A stretch of DNA of 64,000 bases from Spongiibacter sp. IMCC21906 (lineage in GTDB: Bacteria > Pseudomonadota > Gammaproteobacteria > Pseudomonadales > Spongiibacteraceae): positions 868,001 through 932,000 of the forward strand of contig NZ_CP011477.1 of the NCBI RefSeq assembly GCF_001010805.1, read 5' to 3'. Shown piece after piece: positions 20,246 through 29,776 of this stretch; within the stretch, counting starts at the first letter, position 1, and each line of letters begins with the position of its first letter. The notes beneath the pieces were generated by a model. That model did no database searches, was not told the origin of the DNA, and saw nothing but the letters and a program-made list of their open reading frames with translations. Position numbers and translations under genes: made by a program.

Positions 20246-20854
20246 ATGAGATCTTCATCGAAATTCATTTGGGCAATTGGTTTAGGTAGCGTGTTGTTGA
20301 GCGGTGCCGCAATGGCAAAACCCTTTAGTTATAACTATGTCGAGGGTGGAATTGCTGACGTTGAAGACGACGACAATAACGACGCCGATTATATGTTTGC
20401 CGGCGGTTCTCTGGCTCTTGATCCGCAGCAACAAATTTTGCTTCGGGCCTCTGCGTCTAACCTCGATTACGACAACAATGTTGAGCTTGATGCTATCAGT
20501 ATTGGCGTTGGCCACCCCATTAGTCTTTCAGAGCGCAGTGATGTGCTGATGGCATTAGATTACAGCATGGCGGAAACGGACAGCCCCAACCCGGTATTGG
20601 ATGGCATTGATGTCGACACGTTGACGGCCTCGGCGACTAGCCGCACTTGGTTGACCAATAATATTGAAGGCAACTTGATGGTGGGTTTGGCGCATCAGGA
20701 AACGGATCGCGATGATGACACCGGTGCTGAAATTGGTGCGGGTGTGCGGTTGTATATTATTCCTCAGTTTTCGGTAGCCGCTAATATCAGCCGCAGTTTT
20801 GTTGGTGATTTAGATCGTGATCTTTTAGGCCTTAGCGCAAGATTGCAGTTCTAA
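20246..20854 (+). CDS. Small outer-membrane beta-barrel protein
   Basis: 202 residues from ATG 20246 with a strong SD (AGGAAAGG). Signal peptide about 1-24 (ending GAAMA). The mature part alternates polar and hydrophobic residues in about eight strands and ends in ...LSARLQF with a terminal Phe, the BAM recognition pattern. It has acidic DDDNNDAD stretches in the first loop. The fold suggests an 8-stranded barrel; function is unknown. Confidence 0.75.
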   Translation: MRSSSKFIWAIGLGSVLLSGAAMAKPFSYNYVEGGIADVEDDDNNDADYMFAGGSLALDPQQQILLRASASNLDYDNNVELDAISIGVGHPISLSERSDVLMALDYSMAETDSPNPVLDGIDVDTLTASATSRTWLTNNIEGNLMVGLAHQETDRDDDTGAEIGAGVRLYIIPQFSVAANISRSFVGDLDRDLLGLSARLQF

Positions 20855-20888
20855 GTTTAAGCTAATTAGGCCTAGCCTAAAAGGCGAG

Positions 20889-20927
20889 AAAAACGCCGAC
20901 GCTTTTATAAAGTCGTCGGCGTTTTTT
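20889..20927. terminator. Bidirectional intrinsic terminator
   Basis: AACGCCGACG (20892-20901) pairs with CGTCGGCGTT (20914-20923), flanked by A5 on the left and T6 on the right. It serves the + strand barrel gene and the - strand monooxygenase. Confidence 0.9.
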
Positions 20928-20936
20928 GTGCGGTAT

Positions 20937-22166
20937 TTAATTCTGCGACGTATTCTTTTTTGCTTGCAGTTTTTCAGCCAGGGTTTTGCCGCTGATTAAG
21001 CAGGGCGTTTCCAGTAAGGCGGGCACCGACATAAATTTGCGCATCGCCGCGTTGCTTTCCAGCCGTTCATTTAGCAATTGAAAATCCCAGCGCAATCGCT
21101 CTGGGTCATCGCAGTTAAATACCAGTCGCTTACTTTCTGCCGAGATGGGCGAGATCACTTCCAGATACGTTTTACGGCGCTGATTGGCGTAGTCATCAAG
21201 AATGCTGTCTGATATGTCATTTTTACAAACAGCGGCCAGGGGCTCTATCAGGGCGAAGGCATCGTAAAGGCCGCCCATTAAGCCAAAACCACTGGTGGGG
21301 TTGGTGACATGAGCGGCATCTCCGGCGAGTAAAACGCGATTTTGCCGATAACGTGGCGCAGTGCGTTGATGCATATTGTAAGCGGAGTAAAGCGCCATCT
21401 CGTAGTGTTTGCTGCCGGGGAGAATGGTTTCCATAAAATGGGGGATGCGTTCGCTTACGGTTTCTACCGGGAGGGTTGTGCTTTCAGAAAAAGTGACTCG
21501 CCACAGATCTTCTCTGCCAAGGTGGTAAACCACGCCGCCGTAGACCGGGTCGATTAAATATCCCGAATCCCAGCCGTGGGCGGCAAAGTCGTAGTGAATA
21601 TCGGTAGCGACAAAACGTTCTGGCCAGGTAAAGCCCTGAAAGGCTAAGCCCAGTGCTTTGCGGACCCCGCTGCGGCCGCCGTCACAGCCAATAACCCAGT
21701 CGGCCTGGTATTGTTTGGGGCCACTTTGGGTACGGGTTTCGACGGTAACGCTGTGTTGATCTTGGTGTAGATTTTGAAAATCATTGCCCCATTGAATACT
21801 GGCATTGGGATATTTTTGCAGGTGTTGGACTAAAATTTTACCAATAAGGTCTTGGCCTAAGGTAAGGCTGTAAGGCCGGTCGGTAAGTTCCCGTACTGAG
21901 CTGTGGTCGTAAGCGACGGTTTCGTTGCTGGCTAATATTCGCCAGCTGCGAACATCGACAATACTGCCTTGGGCGAGCATATCGTCAATAACGCCAAAAT
22001 ATTCCAGTCCGCTAAAAATAGGCCAGGCGTAAGCAATCGCTCTAGGGGTGTAGCTGATGGCATCGTCTTTCTCCAAAACGACGACGTTTATGCCATTTTG
22101 GGCCAGACCCAAGGCACACATCAAACCTACGGGCCCACCGCCGACAATAATTACCTGCGTCTTCAT
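20937..22166 (-). CDS. FAD-dependent aromatic-hydroxylase-type monooxygenase
   Basis: 409 residues of the PF01494 class. N-terminal dinucleotide fold IIVGGGPVGL, the DG motif GCDGGRSGVRKALG and the C-terminal ribityl-binding LLAGDAAHVTNPTSGFGLMGG are all intact. Such enzymes hydroxylate phenols or similar ring substrates with NAD(P)H and O2. It is shorter than MhpA/TfdB types and close in length to PobA. Substrate is unknown and no catabolic neighbours are present. Confidence 0.85.
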   Translation of the reverse strand: MKTQVIIVGGGPVGLMCALGLAQNGINVVVLEKDDAISYTPRAIAYAWPIFSGLEYFGVIDDMLAQGSIVDVRSWRILASNETVAYDHSSVRELTDRPYSLTLGQDLIGKILVQHLQKYPNASIQWGNDFQNLHQDQHSVTVETRTQSGPKQYQADWVIGCDGGRSGVRKALGLAFQGFTWPERFVATDIHYDFAAHGWDSGYLIDPVYGGVVYHLGREDLWRVTFSESTTLPVETVSERIPHFMETILPGSKHYEMALYSAYNMHQRTAPRYRQNRVLLAGDAAHVTNPTSGFGLMGGLYDAFALIEPLAAVCKNDISDSILDDYANQRRKTYLEVISPISAESKRLVFNCDDPERLRWDFQLLNERLESNAAMRKFMSVPALLETPCLISGKTLAEKLQAKKNTSQN

Positions 22167-22304
22167 CGTTAACCTGCTTATTATTACTATTAGGTTTTGT
22201 TTACGTTATGTTTTTCTTTGAGTATTGCTTCAATTTTAGCATTGCTTTGGCAAGCGAGCAGTGACCGCCGAGATCTGTCGGCCTCTGCCCGGAGCGCCGT
22301 TTAT

Positions 22305-24035
22305 TTAATGAGGCCGTTGTTGAAAGCGTTGTTTTTTACGGTACGGGAACACATCGGCGACATAGCCACTGCGAATGCGGTCTTGCAGATCTCGCCAATA
22401 GTCAGGGTCGTAAAGGTCGCTGTGAAGTTCGTCAAACACTTTTTTGGCGCGTTGGTTACCCGAAAAGAAGAGCCGGAACTCTTCTGGAAAAACGTCTTCC
22501 GGTTTGACCTCATACCAAGGATGGGTCGCCATTTCTTGTTCTTCGGTTTTGGGTTCTGGCAAGCGGCGAAAGTTGCAGTCGGTAAGGGGGCAAATTTCGT
22601 CGTAGTCGTAAAACACTACCCGGCCGTGACGGGTTACCCCAAAGTTTTTCAACAGCATATCGCCGGGGAATAAATTACCCGCGGCCAGCTGCTTAATCGC
22701 CTTTCCGTATTCGTCCATTACGCTGTAGAGCTGGGCTTCGTTGCACTCTTTAAGATAGAGATTGAGCGGTATCATTTTTCTTTCGATGTAAACGTGTTTA
22801 AGCACCAACACATTGCCGTTTTCTTCGATGAGAGAGGGGGCTTCTTTGTAAAGCTCCGCGATCAGCTCATCAGAAAAGCGGCGTCGATCAAAGGCGAGGT
22901 TATTGAATTCTTGGGTGTCAGCCATACGACCCCCTCTGTCCCAGCGTTTCACCAAGCTATAGCATTTTTTAACGTGCTCCCGGCTCATTTCTTTGGGTGG
23001 GGTGAAGCGGTCTTTAATGACCTTGTAAACGTAGTCAAAGCCGGGGCGTGTGAATACCAGCATCACCATGCCTTTAATGCCGGGGGCGATAATATACTGG
23101 TCATCACTATTAACGGTGTCGTCTACCGCAAAGCGGAAAAACTCGGTTTTGCCGTGCTTGGGCATTCCCAGCGCGTTGTACAGCTCAAATACTTCCTTAT
23201 GAGGCATTAAACGCCGCAGAAAGGCGACATACTCGGAGGGAATGGAGGCGTCGACCATAAAATAACTGCGGCTAAAACTGAACAGAATAGAAATATCGTC
23301 GGGGTCGTACAGCACCGTATCGACAAAAATAGATTGTTCTTCCGAGTGCAAAATCGGCAGCACGAAGGGCAGGCTGAATTTGCCGCTGACCACCCTGCCG
23401 ACAAGATAAGCGGCTTTATTCCTGAAAAACAGCGACTCCAAGGTTTCTACCCAGATTTCACCGCTTTTTTTGGGGATGCGGGGAATCAGTTTGTTGGTTA
23501 CCTGTTCGAGAATAAGGCCAATGTCACGATCGAGGTTTTCCCAGGGGATATTAAATTCACAGCTAAGCAGCAGTTTGCGGATAATATCGGCGGCGTTGCC
23601 TCCGTCAAAGCGGTGGATGTTCAGAATAGACTGACTGGAGATGGGGCCGCCGTGCCCGACTGGAGTCATGGCAAAGGTGTGTTGATCGCGAATTTTTTCG
23701 TGGTGAAAAACGTGGCAATAAATAGAATTAAAAAAGGATTGGGCGATCTCGTAGTTGTCGTGGTTTTGGATTAGCTCAGCGTATTCTTCTTTGGCTATTG
23801 CCCAGTTTTCCCGGTCTTCTACGCTGCCGCCGGTAATGGTGTAAGCGGCCTCGGCGACAATGGCGCGTTTTTGTTTCCATAAATCCAGCCGCGCCCGCAT
23901 GGCATTTTGGCAGGCATGCCAGTCTGCCGCTTCAAACCGAGCCTGTGCCCCAAGGGTGATATTTTTGTATTCGGCAAAGAAGGCATCAAAGCCGTTGAGT
24001 ATGGCCATGGCCAGGCGGCGAGTTACTGCAGTCAC
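22305..24035 (-). CDS. aceK: Isocitrate dehydrogenase kinase/phosphatase AceK
   Basis: 576 residues, the family's normal length. ATP-site APGIKGMVMLVF and the downstream VFYDYDEICPLTDCNFR kinase catalytic region are recognisable. It reversibly phosphorylates isocitrate dehydrogenase to divert isocitrate into the glyoxylate shunt. The start is probably GTG 24035 with GGA about 9 bp upstream. aceA and glcB lie 1.5-5 kb away but not in one operon; icd is not in the window. Confidence 0.96.
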   Translation of the reverse strand: MTAVTRRLAMAILNGFDAFFAEYKNITLGAQARFEAADWHACQNAMRARLDLWKQKRAIVAEAAYTITGGSVEDRENWAIAKEEYAELIQNHDNYEIAQSFFNSIYCHVFHHEKIRDQHTFAMTPVGHGGPISSQSILNIHRFDGGNAADIIRKLLLSCEFNIPWENLDRDIGLILEQVTNKLIPRIPKKSGEIWVETLESLFFRNKAAYLVGRVVSGKFSLPFVLPILHSEEQSIFVDTVLYDPDDISILFSFSRSYFMVDASIPSEYVAFLRRLMPHKEVFELYNALGMPKHGKTEFFRFAVDDTVNSDDQYIIAPGIKGMVMLVFTRPGFDYVYKVIKDRFTPPKEMSREHVKKCYSLVKRWDRGGRMADTQEFNNLAFDRRRFSDELIAELYKEAPSLIEENGNVLVLKHVYIERKMIPLNLYLKECNEAQLYSVMDEYGKAIKQLAAGNLFPGDMLLKNFGVTRHGRVVFYDYDEICPLTDCNFRRLPEPKTEEQEMATHPWYEVKPEDVFPEEFRLFFSGNQRAKKVFDELHSDLYDPDYWRDLQDRIRSGYVADVFPYRKKQRFQQRPH

Positions 24036-24172
24036 GTTTCAGATTCCAGTTTCAGTGTGGAGTGTGAAGCGTAGCGAATACTGAGCCGAGGTTGTAGCGG
24101 TATTTTGCCAGACTGATGCCATTGCCGGGTATTGCGCCATGGCGTCAGTCTCGCGTTAAGGGTGAACAAGCC

Positions 24173-24655
24173 CTAGTTCAGCAGTGAGTCGCTGCTGATG
24201 ATAACGCCTGTCTCGTCAGCATAGAGGTAGTTACCACTGCTGATTTCAACGCCACCGAATTTTACGGTCACGCCGAGCTGGCCTTCATTGCGCTTGTCGG
24301 TTTTGCGGGGCACGCTGCCCAGTGCCAGCACGCCCAATTTCATTGGTGCGATTTCTTCTACGTCACGCAGGTAGCCAAAGATAACAATTCCTGCCCAACC
24401 ATTTTTGACCGCCGCCGATGCCAGGTTGTCGCCCAGCAATGATCGCCGGGTGGAGCCGCCACCGTCGACGACCAATACCCGTCCTTCACCGGGTTGTTTT
24501 ACCTGTTCGGCCACCAATGAGTTGTCTTCAAAGCATTTGATAGTTTCTACCTTGCCGCCAAACTGGTGGATGGCGCCGTAATGTTTGAACTGAAGCTCGA
24601 TGACGCTGACCGCGTCACCGTGGTCGTCACAAAGGTCGGGAGTTGAAATAGTCAT
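24173..24655 (-). CDS. rraA: Ribonuclease E activity regulator RraA
   Basis: 160 residues from ATG 24655 with AAGGAG upstream. The family signature GEGRVLVVDGGGSTRRSLLGDNLA and the trailing YADETGVIIS are intact. It binds RNase E and dampens mRNA decay; the same fold also houses aldolases of the HMG family. An upstream in-frame start would add 15 residues and is unnecessary. It lies 137 bp upstream of aceK on the same strand. Confidence 0.94.
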   Translation of the reverse strand: MTISTPDLCDDHGDAVSVIELQFKHYGAIHQFGGKVETIKCFEDNSLVAEQVKQPGEGRVLVVDGGGSTRRSLLGDNLASAAVKNGWAGIVIFGYLRDVEEIAPMKLGVLALGSVPRKTDKRNEGQLGVTVKFGGVEISSGNYLYADETGVIISSDSLLN

Positions 24656-24759
24656 GGAGGCTCCTTGTGGGGAATATTCCTGTTGGTGAATGAACCGCAA
24701 GCATTTTTATCCTACAGCAAGGCTTGATGGTATGGGGTGGTGTTTTTGTACGTCCTTGC

Positions 24760-25323
24760 TCAGGCGCTGATCAGTTCCAGGCAGGACGTGTCGATGTCAG
24801 CATTAAAATAAGCCATGCCTAACTTCGCCAAGTATTCCAGGCGGTCAGCTTTCATCAGATCTATTTCGGGCACCTTGAGCCCATTTGCCTGATAAATGCC
24901 TGCCAGGTAAGCTATAAATTTTTCGCCTTCTGGTATCAGCAGCAGGCTGGCGGCACCGACATCAGGTTTTACCTTCGCATTGAGTTCTTCTGGGAGGGTA
25001 ACGGCAAACACGGCGGGTTGCTCGTCGCCTTCTACTCGTACGCTGCGGTTTCTGACAGTCTGTTCTGCCCAGTAAAAAGCGAGTTCTTTACTCTGGGTTA
25101 AAAAAACCGGTTCGATGGATTCGGTATAGCTATTGCCAATCGTGGCCATGGTTTTCTTGGCGGCGGCTTTTTGTGCCTTATCGCCAGAACGCTTTAAGCC
25201 CTGTTCTTTGATGGAGTTGACCAGTGCAGATGAGGTGCCGTGATACCAAAGATTGCTGGTGGCGAAGCCTTGTTCGCTTAGTATGTCTTTAGCGTCTTTA
25301 AGAAAAGCGGGAGTATCAGTCAT
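24760..25323 (-). CDS. Uncharacterised protein with an ADP-ribosyltransferase-like N-terminal motif
   Basis: 187 residues from ATG 25323; a GTG four codons upstream (25335) with GGA before it is also possible. Residues about 28-45 (LWYHGTSSALVNSIKEQGL) and the later PVFLTQSKELAFYWAEQ resemble the HGT...I...GL and vyLT...A..yA elements of ART/Tpt1-like folds. A beta strand AVFAVTLPEE follows. No partner antitoxin gene is adjacent and no signal peptide is seen. It lies between rraA and aceA. The fold call is by motif eye only. Confidence 0.5.
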   Translation of the reverse strand: MTDTPAFLKDAKDILSEQGFATSNLWYHGTSSALVNSIKEQGLKRSGDKAQKAAAKKTMATIGNSYTESIEPVFLTQSKELAFYWAEQTVRNRSVRVEGDEQPAVFAVTLPEELNAKVKPDVGAASLLLIPEGEKFIAYLAGIYQANGLKVPEIDLMKADRLEYLAKLGMAYFNADIDTSCLELISA

Positions 25324-25450
25324 GGTCGATATCACTTAGTCCGATGGAAATAGTCAGTATGTGGAGATTCTAGCGTAAAAACCCCGTTGATTCTTTTGTC
25401 GGGATAGCTGAGGGGTGCTTCCTATAATGAATATAAAAGGAAGGGTAAAT

Positions 25451-25482
25451 AAAAAAGGCGACCCCTTTTGCAAGGAGTCGCC
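25451..25482 (-). terminator. Intrinsic terminator of aceA
   Basis: On the minus strand GGCGACTCCTT and AAGGGGTCGCC form an 11-bp stem with one mismatch, followed by TTTTTT. It lies about 110 bp after the aceA stop. Confidence 0.85.
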
Positions 25483-25530
25483 TCGGTATTCAGCGACGTT
25501 GCTCGTAGCTGGAGAATCCAGTGCTGAGCC

Positions 25531-25570
25531 AGCCCCTTTGATTATGGTATAACCAGTTGCCAAAGGGGCT
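25531..25570 (-). repeat. Perfect 10-bp inverted repeat in the aceA 3' region
   Basis: AGCCCCTTTG (25531-25540) and CAAAGGGGCT (25561-25570) flank a 20-nt loop between the aceA stop and its terminator. It would be a 3'-UTR stem-loop of the aceA mRNA. No T-tract follows. Confidence 0.6.
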
Positions 25571-25590
25571 CACGTCAACGCAAATTCAGC

Positions 25591-27189
25591 TTAGCTGAAC
25601 TGGTTTGATGTGTTTTTCGCGCCACCTGCTTTCAGTGCCATTTCGCCAGCATAGTACTCTTTGTGGTCATCACCGAGGTCAGAGCCTGACATGTTTTGGT
25701 GCTTAACACAGGCAATACCCTGACGGATTTCTTTGCGCTGTACGCCAGCAACATAACCTAGCATTGCTTGCTCACCGAAGTACTCTTTTGCGAGGTTGTC
25801 GGTAGACAATGCTGCAGTGTGGTAAGTCGGCAGCGTGATCAGGTGATGGAATACGTTCGCTTCACGTGCAGTATCTGCTTGGAAAGTCTTGATGCGTGCA
25901 TCAGCAACCGCTGCCAGCTCAGACTCGTCGTACTCTGCAGACATCAGGTTTGCGCGATCATAAGCAGAAACGTCTTTTCCTTCTTCTACCCATGTATCGT
26001 AGGTTTGCTGACGGAAGTTCAGCGTCCAGTTGAAAGAAGGTGAGTTGTTGTAAACCAGCTTCGCATCTGGGTGGACTTTACGAACGTCATCCATCATGCC
26101 TTTGATTTCGTGAACGGTTGGGACGGCGGTTTCAATCCACAACAGGTCCGCACCTGCGTTCAGGGCTTCAATGCAATCAAATACACAGCGCTCATGGCCA
26201 GTGCCTTCGCGGAACTGGTATAAACCAGAAGGTAGACGCTTAGGACGAACCAGCTTGCCGTTACGGTTAAGACATACGTCGCCTTCTGCCATATCAGCCA
26301 CGTCGATTTCTTCAACGTCCAGGAAGGAGTTGTAAACGTCGCCTTGGTCGCCGGGCTCTTTAACAACGGCGATTTCTTTTGTCAGGCCAGCGCCTTCAGA
26401 GTCAGTACGTGCAACGATAACACCGTTGTCGACACCCAGCTCAAGGAAAGCGTAACGCAGCGCGCGAAGCTTGGCATGGAAGTCGGCGTGGGGTACGGTC
26501 ACTTTACCGTCTTGGTGGCCACACTGCTTCTCGTCAGCTACTTGGTTTTCGATCTGCAGGCAGCATGCGCCAGCTTCAATCATTTGCTTGGCCATCAGGT
26601 AGGTCGCTTCCGCGTTACCAAAGCCGGCATCGATATCGGCAACAATGGGGACAACATGAGTGACGTGGTTGTCGATCTGGTCTTGGATTTTTGCTTCTTC
26701 TGCGCTGTCACCGGCTTCGCGTGCGGCATCCAGTGCGCGGAACAGGCCGCCCAGTTCACGAGCATCAGCTTGACGCAAGAAGGTGTAAAGCTCGCGAACC
26801 AAATCAGCAACAGAGGTTTTCTCGTGCATTGACTGGTCGGGCAGCGGGCCGAATTCAGAACGCAGTGCAGCGACCATCCAGCCAGACAGGTACAAGTAAC
26901 GACGGTCAGTTTGGCCGTTGAAGTGTTTTTTGATAGAGATCAACTTCTGTTGACCGATAAAGCCATGCCAGCAACCCAGTGACTGAGTGTACTTGGTTTT
27001 GTCTTTATCAAATGCCGCCATGTCCGCACGCATTACGTTGGCGGTGTACTTGGCGATATCTAAACCCGTTTTGAATTTGTTCTGGGCACGCATGCGCGCT
27101 GCAGATTCTGGGTTGATGGCGTCCCAGCTGCTGCCTGCTTGTTCCTTGAGTGAGGCAACTGCCTGGATGTCTGCGTCTAGAGTGGACAT
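25591..27189 (-). CDS. aceA: Isocitrate lyase (long Pseudomonas/Acinetobacter type)
   Basis: 532 residues, the long ICL subtype. The active-site loop reads DEKQCGHQDGK instead of KKCGH, as in this subtype. The metal-binding DIDAGFGNAEATYLM and the NNSPSFNW motif are present. It cleaves isocitrate to glyoxylate and succinate. It is divergent from glcB across a 322-bp regulatory gap, and AceK is encoded nearby on the same strand. Confidence 0.96.
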   Translation of the reverse strand: MSTLDADIQAVASLKEQAGSSWDAINPESAARMRAQNKFKTGLDIAKYTANVMRADMAAFDKDKTKYTQSLGCWHGFIGQQKLISIKKHFNGQTDRRYLYLSGWMVAALRSEFGPLPDQSMHEKTSVADLVRELYTFLRQADARELGGLFRALDAAREAGDSAEEAKIQDQIDNHVTHVVPIVADIDAGFGNAEATYLMAKQMIEAGACCLQIENQVADEKQCGHQDGKVTVPHADFHAKLRALRYAFLELGVDNGVIVARTDSEGAGLTKEIAVVKEPGDQGDVYNSFLDVEEIDVADMAEGDVCLNRNGKLVRPKRLPSGLYQFREGTGHERCVFDCIEALNAGADLLWIETAVPTVHEIKGMMDDVRKVHPDAKLVYNNSPSFNWTLNFRQQTYDTWVEEGKDVSAYDRANLMSAEYDESELAAVADARIKTFQADTAREANVFHHLITLPTYHTAALSTDNLAKEYFGEQAMLGYVAGVQRKEIRQGIACVKHQNMSGSDLGDDHKEYYAGEMALKAGGAKNTSNQFS

Positions 27190-27362
27190 ATTGGATCCCT
27201 ATATTGTTGCGTGTTGGGTGATTTAACGATGGCAAGTCTACGCGCGCTATTTAAATTTTTCTAATTTATAGTTTTTATGTTCGTTATTTTATGGGGGAAT
27301 GTGGCCGTTGTTTTGGCGCCGCTGAGAATTTTTGTTAAAGCTTTGTTGCAAAAAGGAATTTT

Positions 27363-27401
27363 ATTCACTTTGAGCAGTGAATTAACATTCGCACTGTGAA
27401 T
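27363..27401. promoter_or_regulatory. Repeated ATTCAC half-sites between aceA and glcB
   Basis: ATTCACT (27363-27369) and AGTGAAT (27376-27382) form one inverted pair. ATTCGCA (27387-27393) and TGTGAAT (27395-27401) form a second near-palindrome immediately after. Four related half-sites within 39 bp of a divergent intergenic region look like an operator. The rest of the 322-bp gap is AT-rich with no gene. Confidence 0.45.
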
Positions 27402-27511
27402 ATCAGTAATAATATGGATAAATTTGTGGAATTATCCTCTCATCGATAGGATGTGGTCTACATTATTGGGTAATGGCTTTCGCCGTTTTACAGCAAATAT
27501 AAGGAGCTTTC

Positions 27512-29686
27512 ATGTCCACCAGTCGCATACAACACAGTGGTCTTCAGATTGAAGATGTGCTTTATCGCTTGGTGAATGAGGACATTATTCCCGGTACCGG
27601 CATTGAAGCAGACGCATTTTGGGCCGCATTGGCGGAGCTTGTTAATGAGTTGGGCCCGGAAAATGGCCAGTTGCTGGATAAACGCGATCAAATCCAAGCG
27701 CAAATTGACACTTGGCATCGTGATAATTCTGATTTTGATGCCGCCCAGTACAAAGCCTTTCTAGAAGATATTGGCTACCTTCTGCCAGAGCCTGCCGATT
27801 TTAGCATTAGCACTGAGAATGTTGACGACGAAGTGGCGCGTCTCGCTGGCCCTCAGTTGGTGGTGCCGGTAATGAACGCCCGCTATGCCCTGAACGCCGC
27901 CAATGCCCGTTGGGGCAGTTTGTATGATGCTCTTTACGGCACCGATGTTATCTCTGAAGAGGGCGGTGCAGAAAAAGCGGGTGCCTATAACCCGGTGCGG
28001 GGTGACAAGGTTATTGCCTACGCCAAGCAATTTCTGGATCAGCATGCACCACTGGCCGCGGGCAGTCATGCCGATGCCAAGGCGTATCGCTTGCTTGGTC
28101 AAGCATTGCAGGTTGAATTGAAGGATGGCTCTGTCACCGAGCTGCAAAACGCCGATCAATTTGTGGGCTATATCGGCGCTGCCGATGCATTAGAGAATAT
28201 TTTGCTGGTCAATAACGGTCTGCATATCGATATTCAGATTGATGCCAGCCACCCCATTGGTAAAACCGATGCCGCAGGCGTGAAAGATGTCGCGCTAGAG
28301 TCGGCCTTGACGACGATTCAGGACTGCGAAGACTCTGTTGCTGCTGTCGATGCCGAAGACAAGGCGCTGGTGTATCGCAACTGGTTGGGCTTGATGAAAG
28401 GCGACCTCCAGGAGAAATTCCAAAAAGGGGGTAAAGAGCTGGTTCGTGAGCTGAGCGCTGACCGGGTATTTAACGCGCCTGCTGGCGGTGAAAAAGTCCT
28501 CCACGGTCGCAGCTTATTGCTGGTGCGCAACGTGGGTCACTTGATGACCAACCCTGCTATTTTGGATGCTCAGGGTAATGAGGTACCAGAAGGCATTATG
28601 GATGCCATGGTAACTGCCCTGGCATCGATTCATGATCTTAAGCAAACCGGTAGCCTGCGCAATTCACGTACCGGCAGCGTGTATATTGTAAAACCGAAAA
28701 TGCACGGTCCAGAAGAAGTGGCCTTTGCAGCCAAACTGTTTGGTCGGGTGGAAGATGCCTTGGGCCTGGCGCGCAATACCTTGAAGATTGGCATTATGGA
28801 CGAGGAGCGCCGTACCACGGTTAACCTCAAGGCTTGTATTGCTGCGGCAAAAGAGCGGGTTATCTTTATCAACACCGGTTTTCTTGATCGTACCGGTGAC
28901 GAGATTCATACCAGCATGGAAGCCGGCGCATTTGTTCGCAAGGCTGACATGAAACAGCAGGCGTGGATTAAAGCTTACGAAGACTGGAATGTGGACATCG
29001 GCTTGAACTGCGGTTTAAGCGGTCGTGCTCAAATTGGTAAAGGCATGTGGGCGATGCCGGATGAAATGGCGCAGATGATGGATGCCAAAATTGGCCACCC
29101 TAAAGCCGGTGCCAACTGCGCATGGGTGCCTTCGCCCACGGCGGCTACTCTGCATGTTATGCATTATCACCAAGTTAATGTGCTGAGCTTACAGCAAGAA
29201 ATTGCCCAGCGTCAGTGTGCTGCACTGGACGATATTTTGAGTATCCCGGTGGCGGCTGAAGCCAACTGGTCTACTGATGAGATCCAGAACGAGTTGGACA
29301 ACAATGCCCAAGGCATCCTCGGCTACGTGGTGCGCTGGATCGATCACGGTGTTGGCTGTTCCAAGGTTCCTGATATCAACGATGTGGGCTTGATGGAAGA
29401 TCGCGCTACTTTACGCATCTCTAGCCAGCATATTGCCAATTGGCTGCGTCACAATATTTGCAGCGAAGCGCAAGTGATGGAAACCATGAAACGGATGGCG
29501 GCGGTGGTTGATCGTCAAAATGCGGGTGACCCTGACTATATCAATATGGCTCCCAACTTTGATGACAGCGTTGCCTTTCAGGCGGCTTGCGAGCTGGTAT
29601 TTCAGGGTTGTGAACAGCCCAATGGTTATACCGAGCCGGTATTGCATGCGCGGCGTCGCGAGTTCAAAGCCCGCAACGCCAAGTAA
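27512..29686 (+). CDS. glcB: Malate synthase G
   Basis: 724 residues, MSG length. The TIM barrel carries [23 protein letters not shown] and the catalytic region [18 protein letters not shown]. The C-terminal plug has the catalytic Asp near [25 protein letters not shown]. It condenses glyoxylate with acetyl-CoA to malate. A strong AAGGAG (27501-27506) precedes ATG 27512. It is divergent from aceA, so both shunt enzymes can share control. Confidence 0.97.
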   Translation: MSTSRIQHSGLQIEDVLYRLVNEDIIPGTGIEADAFWAALAELVNELGPENGQLLDKRDQIQAQIDTWHRDNSDFDAAQYKAFLEDIGYLLPEPADFSISTENVDDEVARLAGPQLVVPVMNARYALNAANARWGSLYDALYGTDVISEEGGAEKAGAYNPVRGDKVIAYAKQFLDQHAPLAAGSHADAKAYRLLGQALQVELKDGSVTELQNADQFVGYIGAADALENILLVNNGLHIDIQIDASHPIGKTDAAGVKDVALESALTTIQDCEDSVAAVDAEDKALVYRNWLGLMKGDLQEKFQKGGKELVRELSADRVFNAPAGGEKVLHGRSLLLVRNVGHLMTNPAILDAQGNEVPEGIMDAMVTALASIHDLKQTGSLRNSRTGSVYIVKPKMHGPEEVAFAAKLFGRVEDALGLARNTLKIGIMDEERRTTVNLKACIAAAKERVIFINTGFLDRTGDEIHTSMEAGAFVRKADMKQQAWIKAYEDWNVDIGLNCGLSGRAQIGKGMWAMPDEMAQMMDAKIGHPKAGANCAWVPSPTAATLHVMHYHQVNVLSLQQEIAQRQCAALDDILSIPVAAEANWSTDEIQNELDNNAQGILGYVVRWIDHGVGCSKVPDINDVGLMEDRATLRISSQHIANWLRHNICSEAQVMETMKRMAAVVDRQNAGDPDYINMAPNFDDSVAFQAACELVFQGCEQPNGYTEPVLHARRREFKARNAK

Positions 29687-29716
29687 TACCTCCGAAATTT
29701 CCTGTCAGTGAGGTTT

Positions 29717-29744
29717 GGCCCGGACTTGTTCCGGGTCTTTTTTT
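29717..29744 (+). terminator. Intrinsic terminator of glcB
   Basis: CCCGGA (29719-29724) pairs with TCCGGG (29730-29735), followed by TCTTTTTTT (to 29744). Confidence 0.88.
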
Positions 29745-29776
29745 GTCTGTTGTTTTATCCCTGGGGCCGCGACCTC

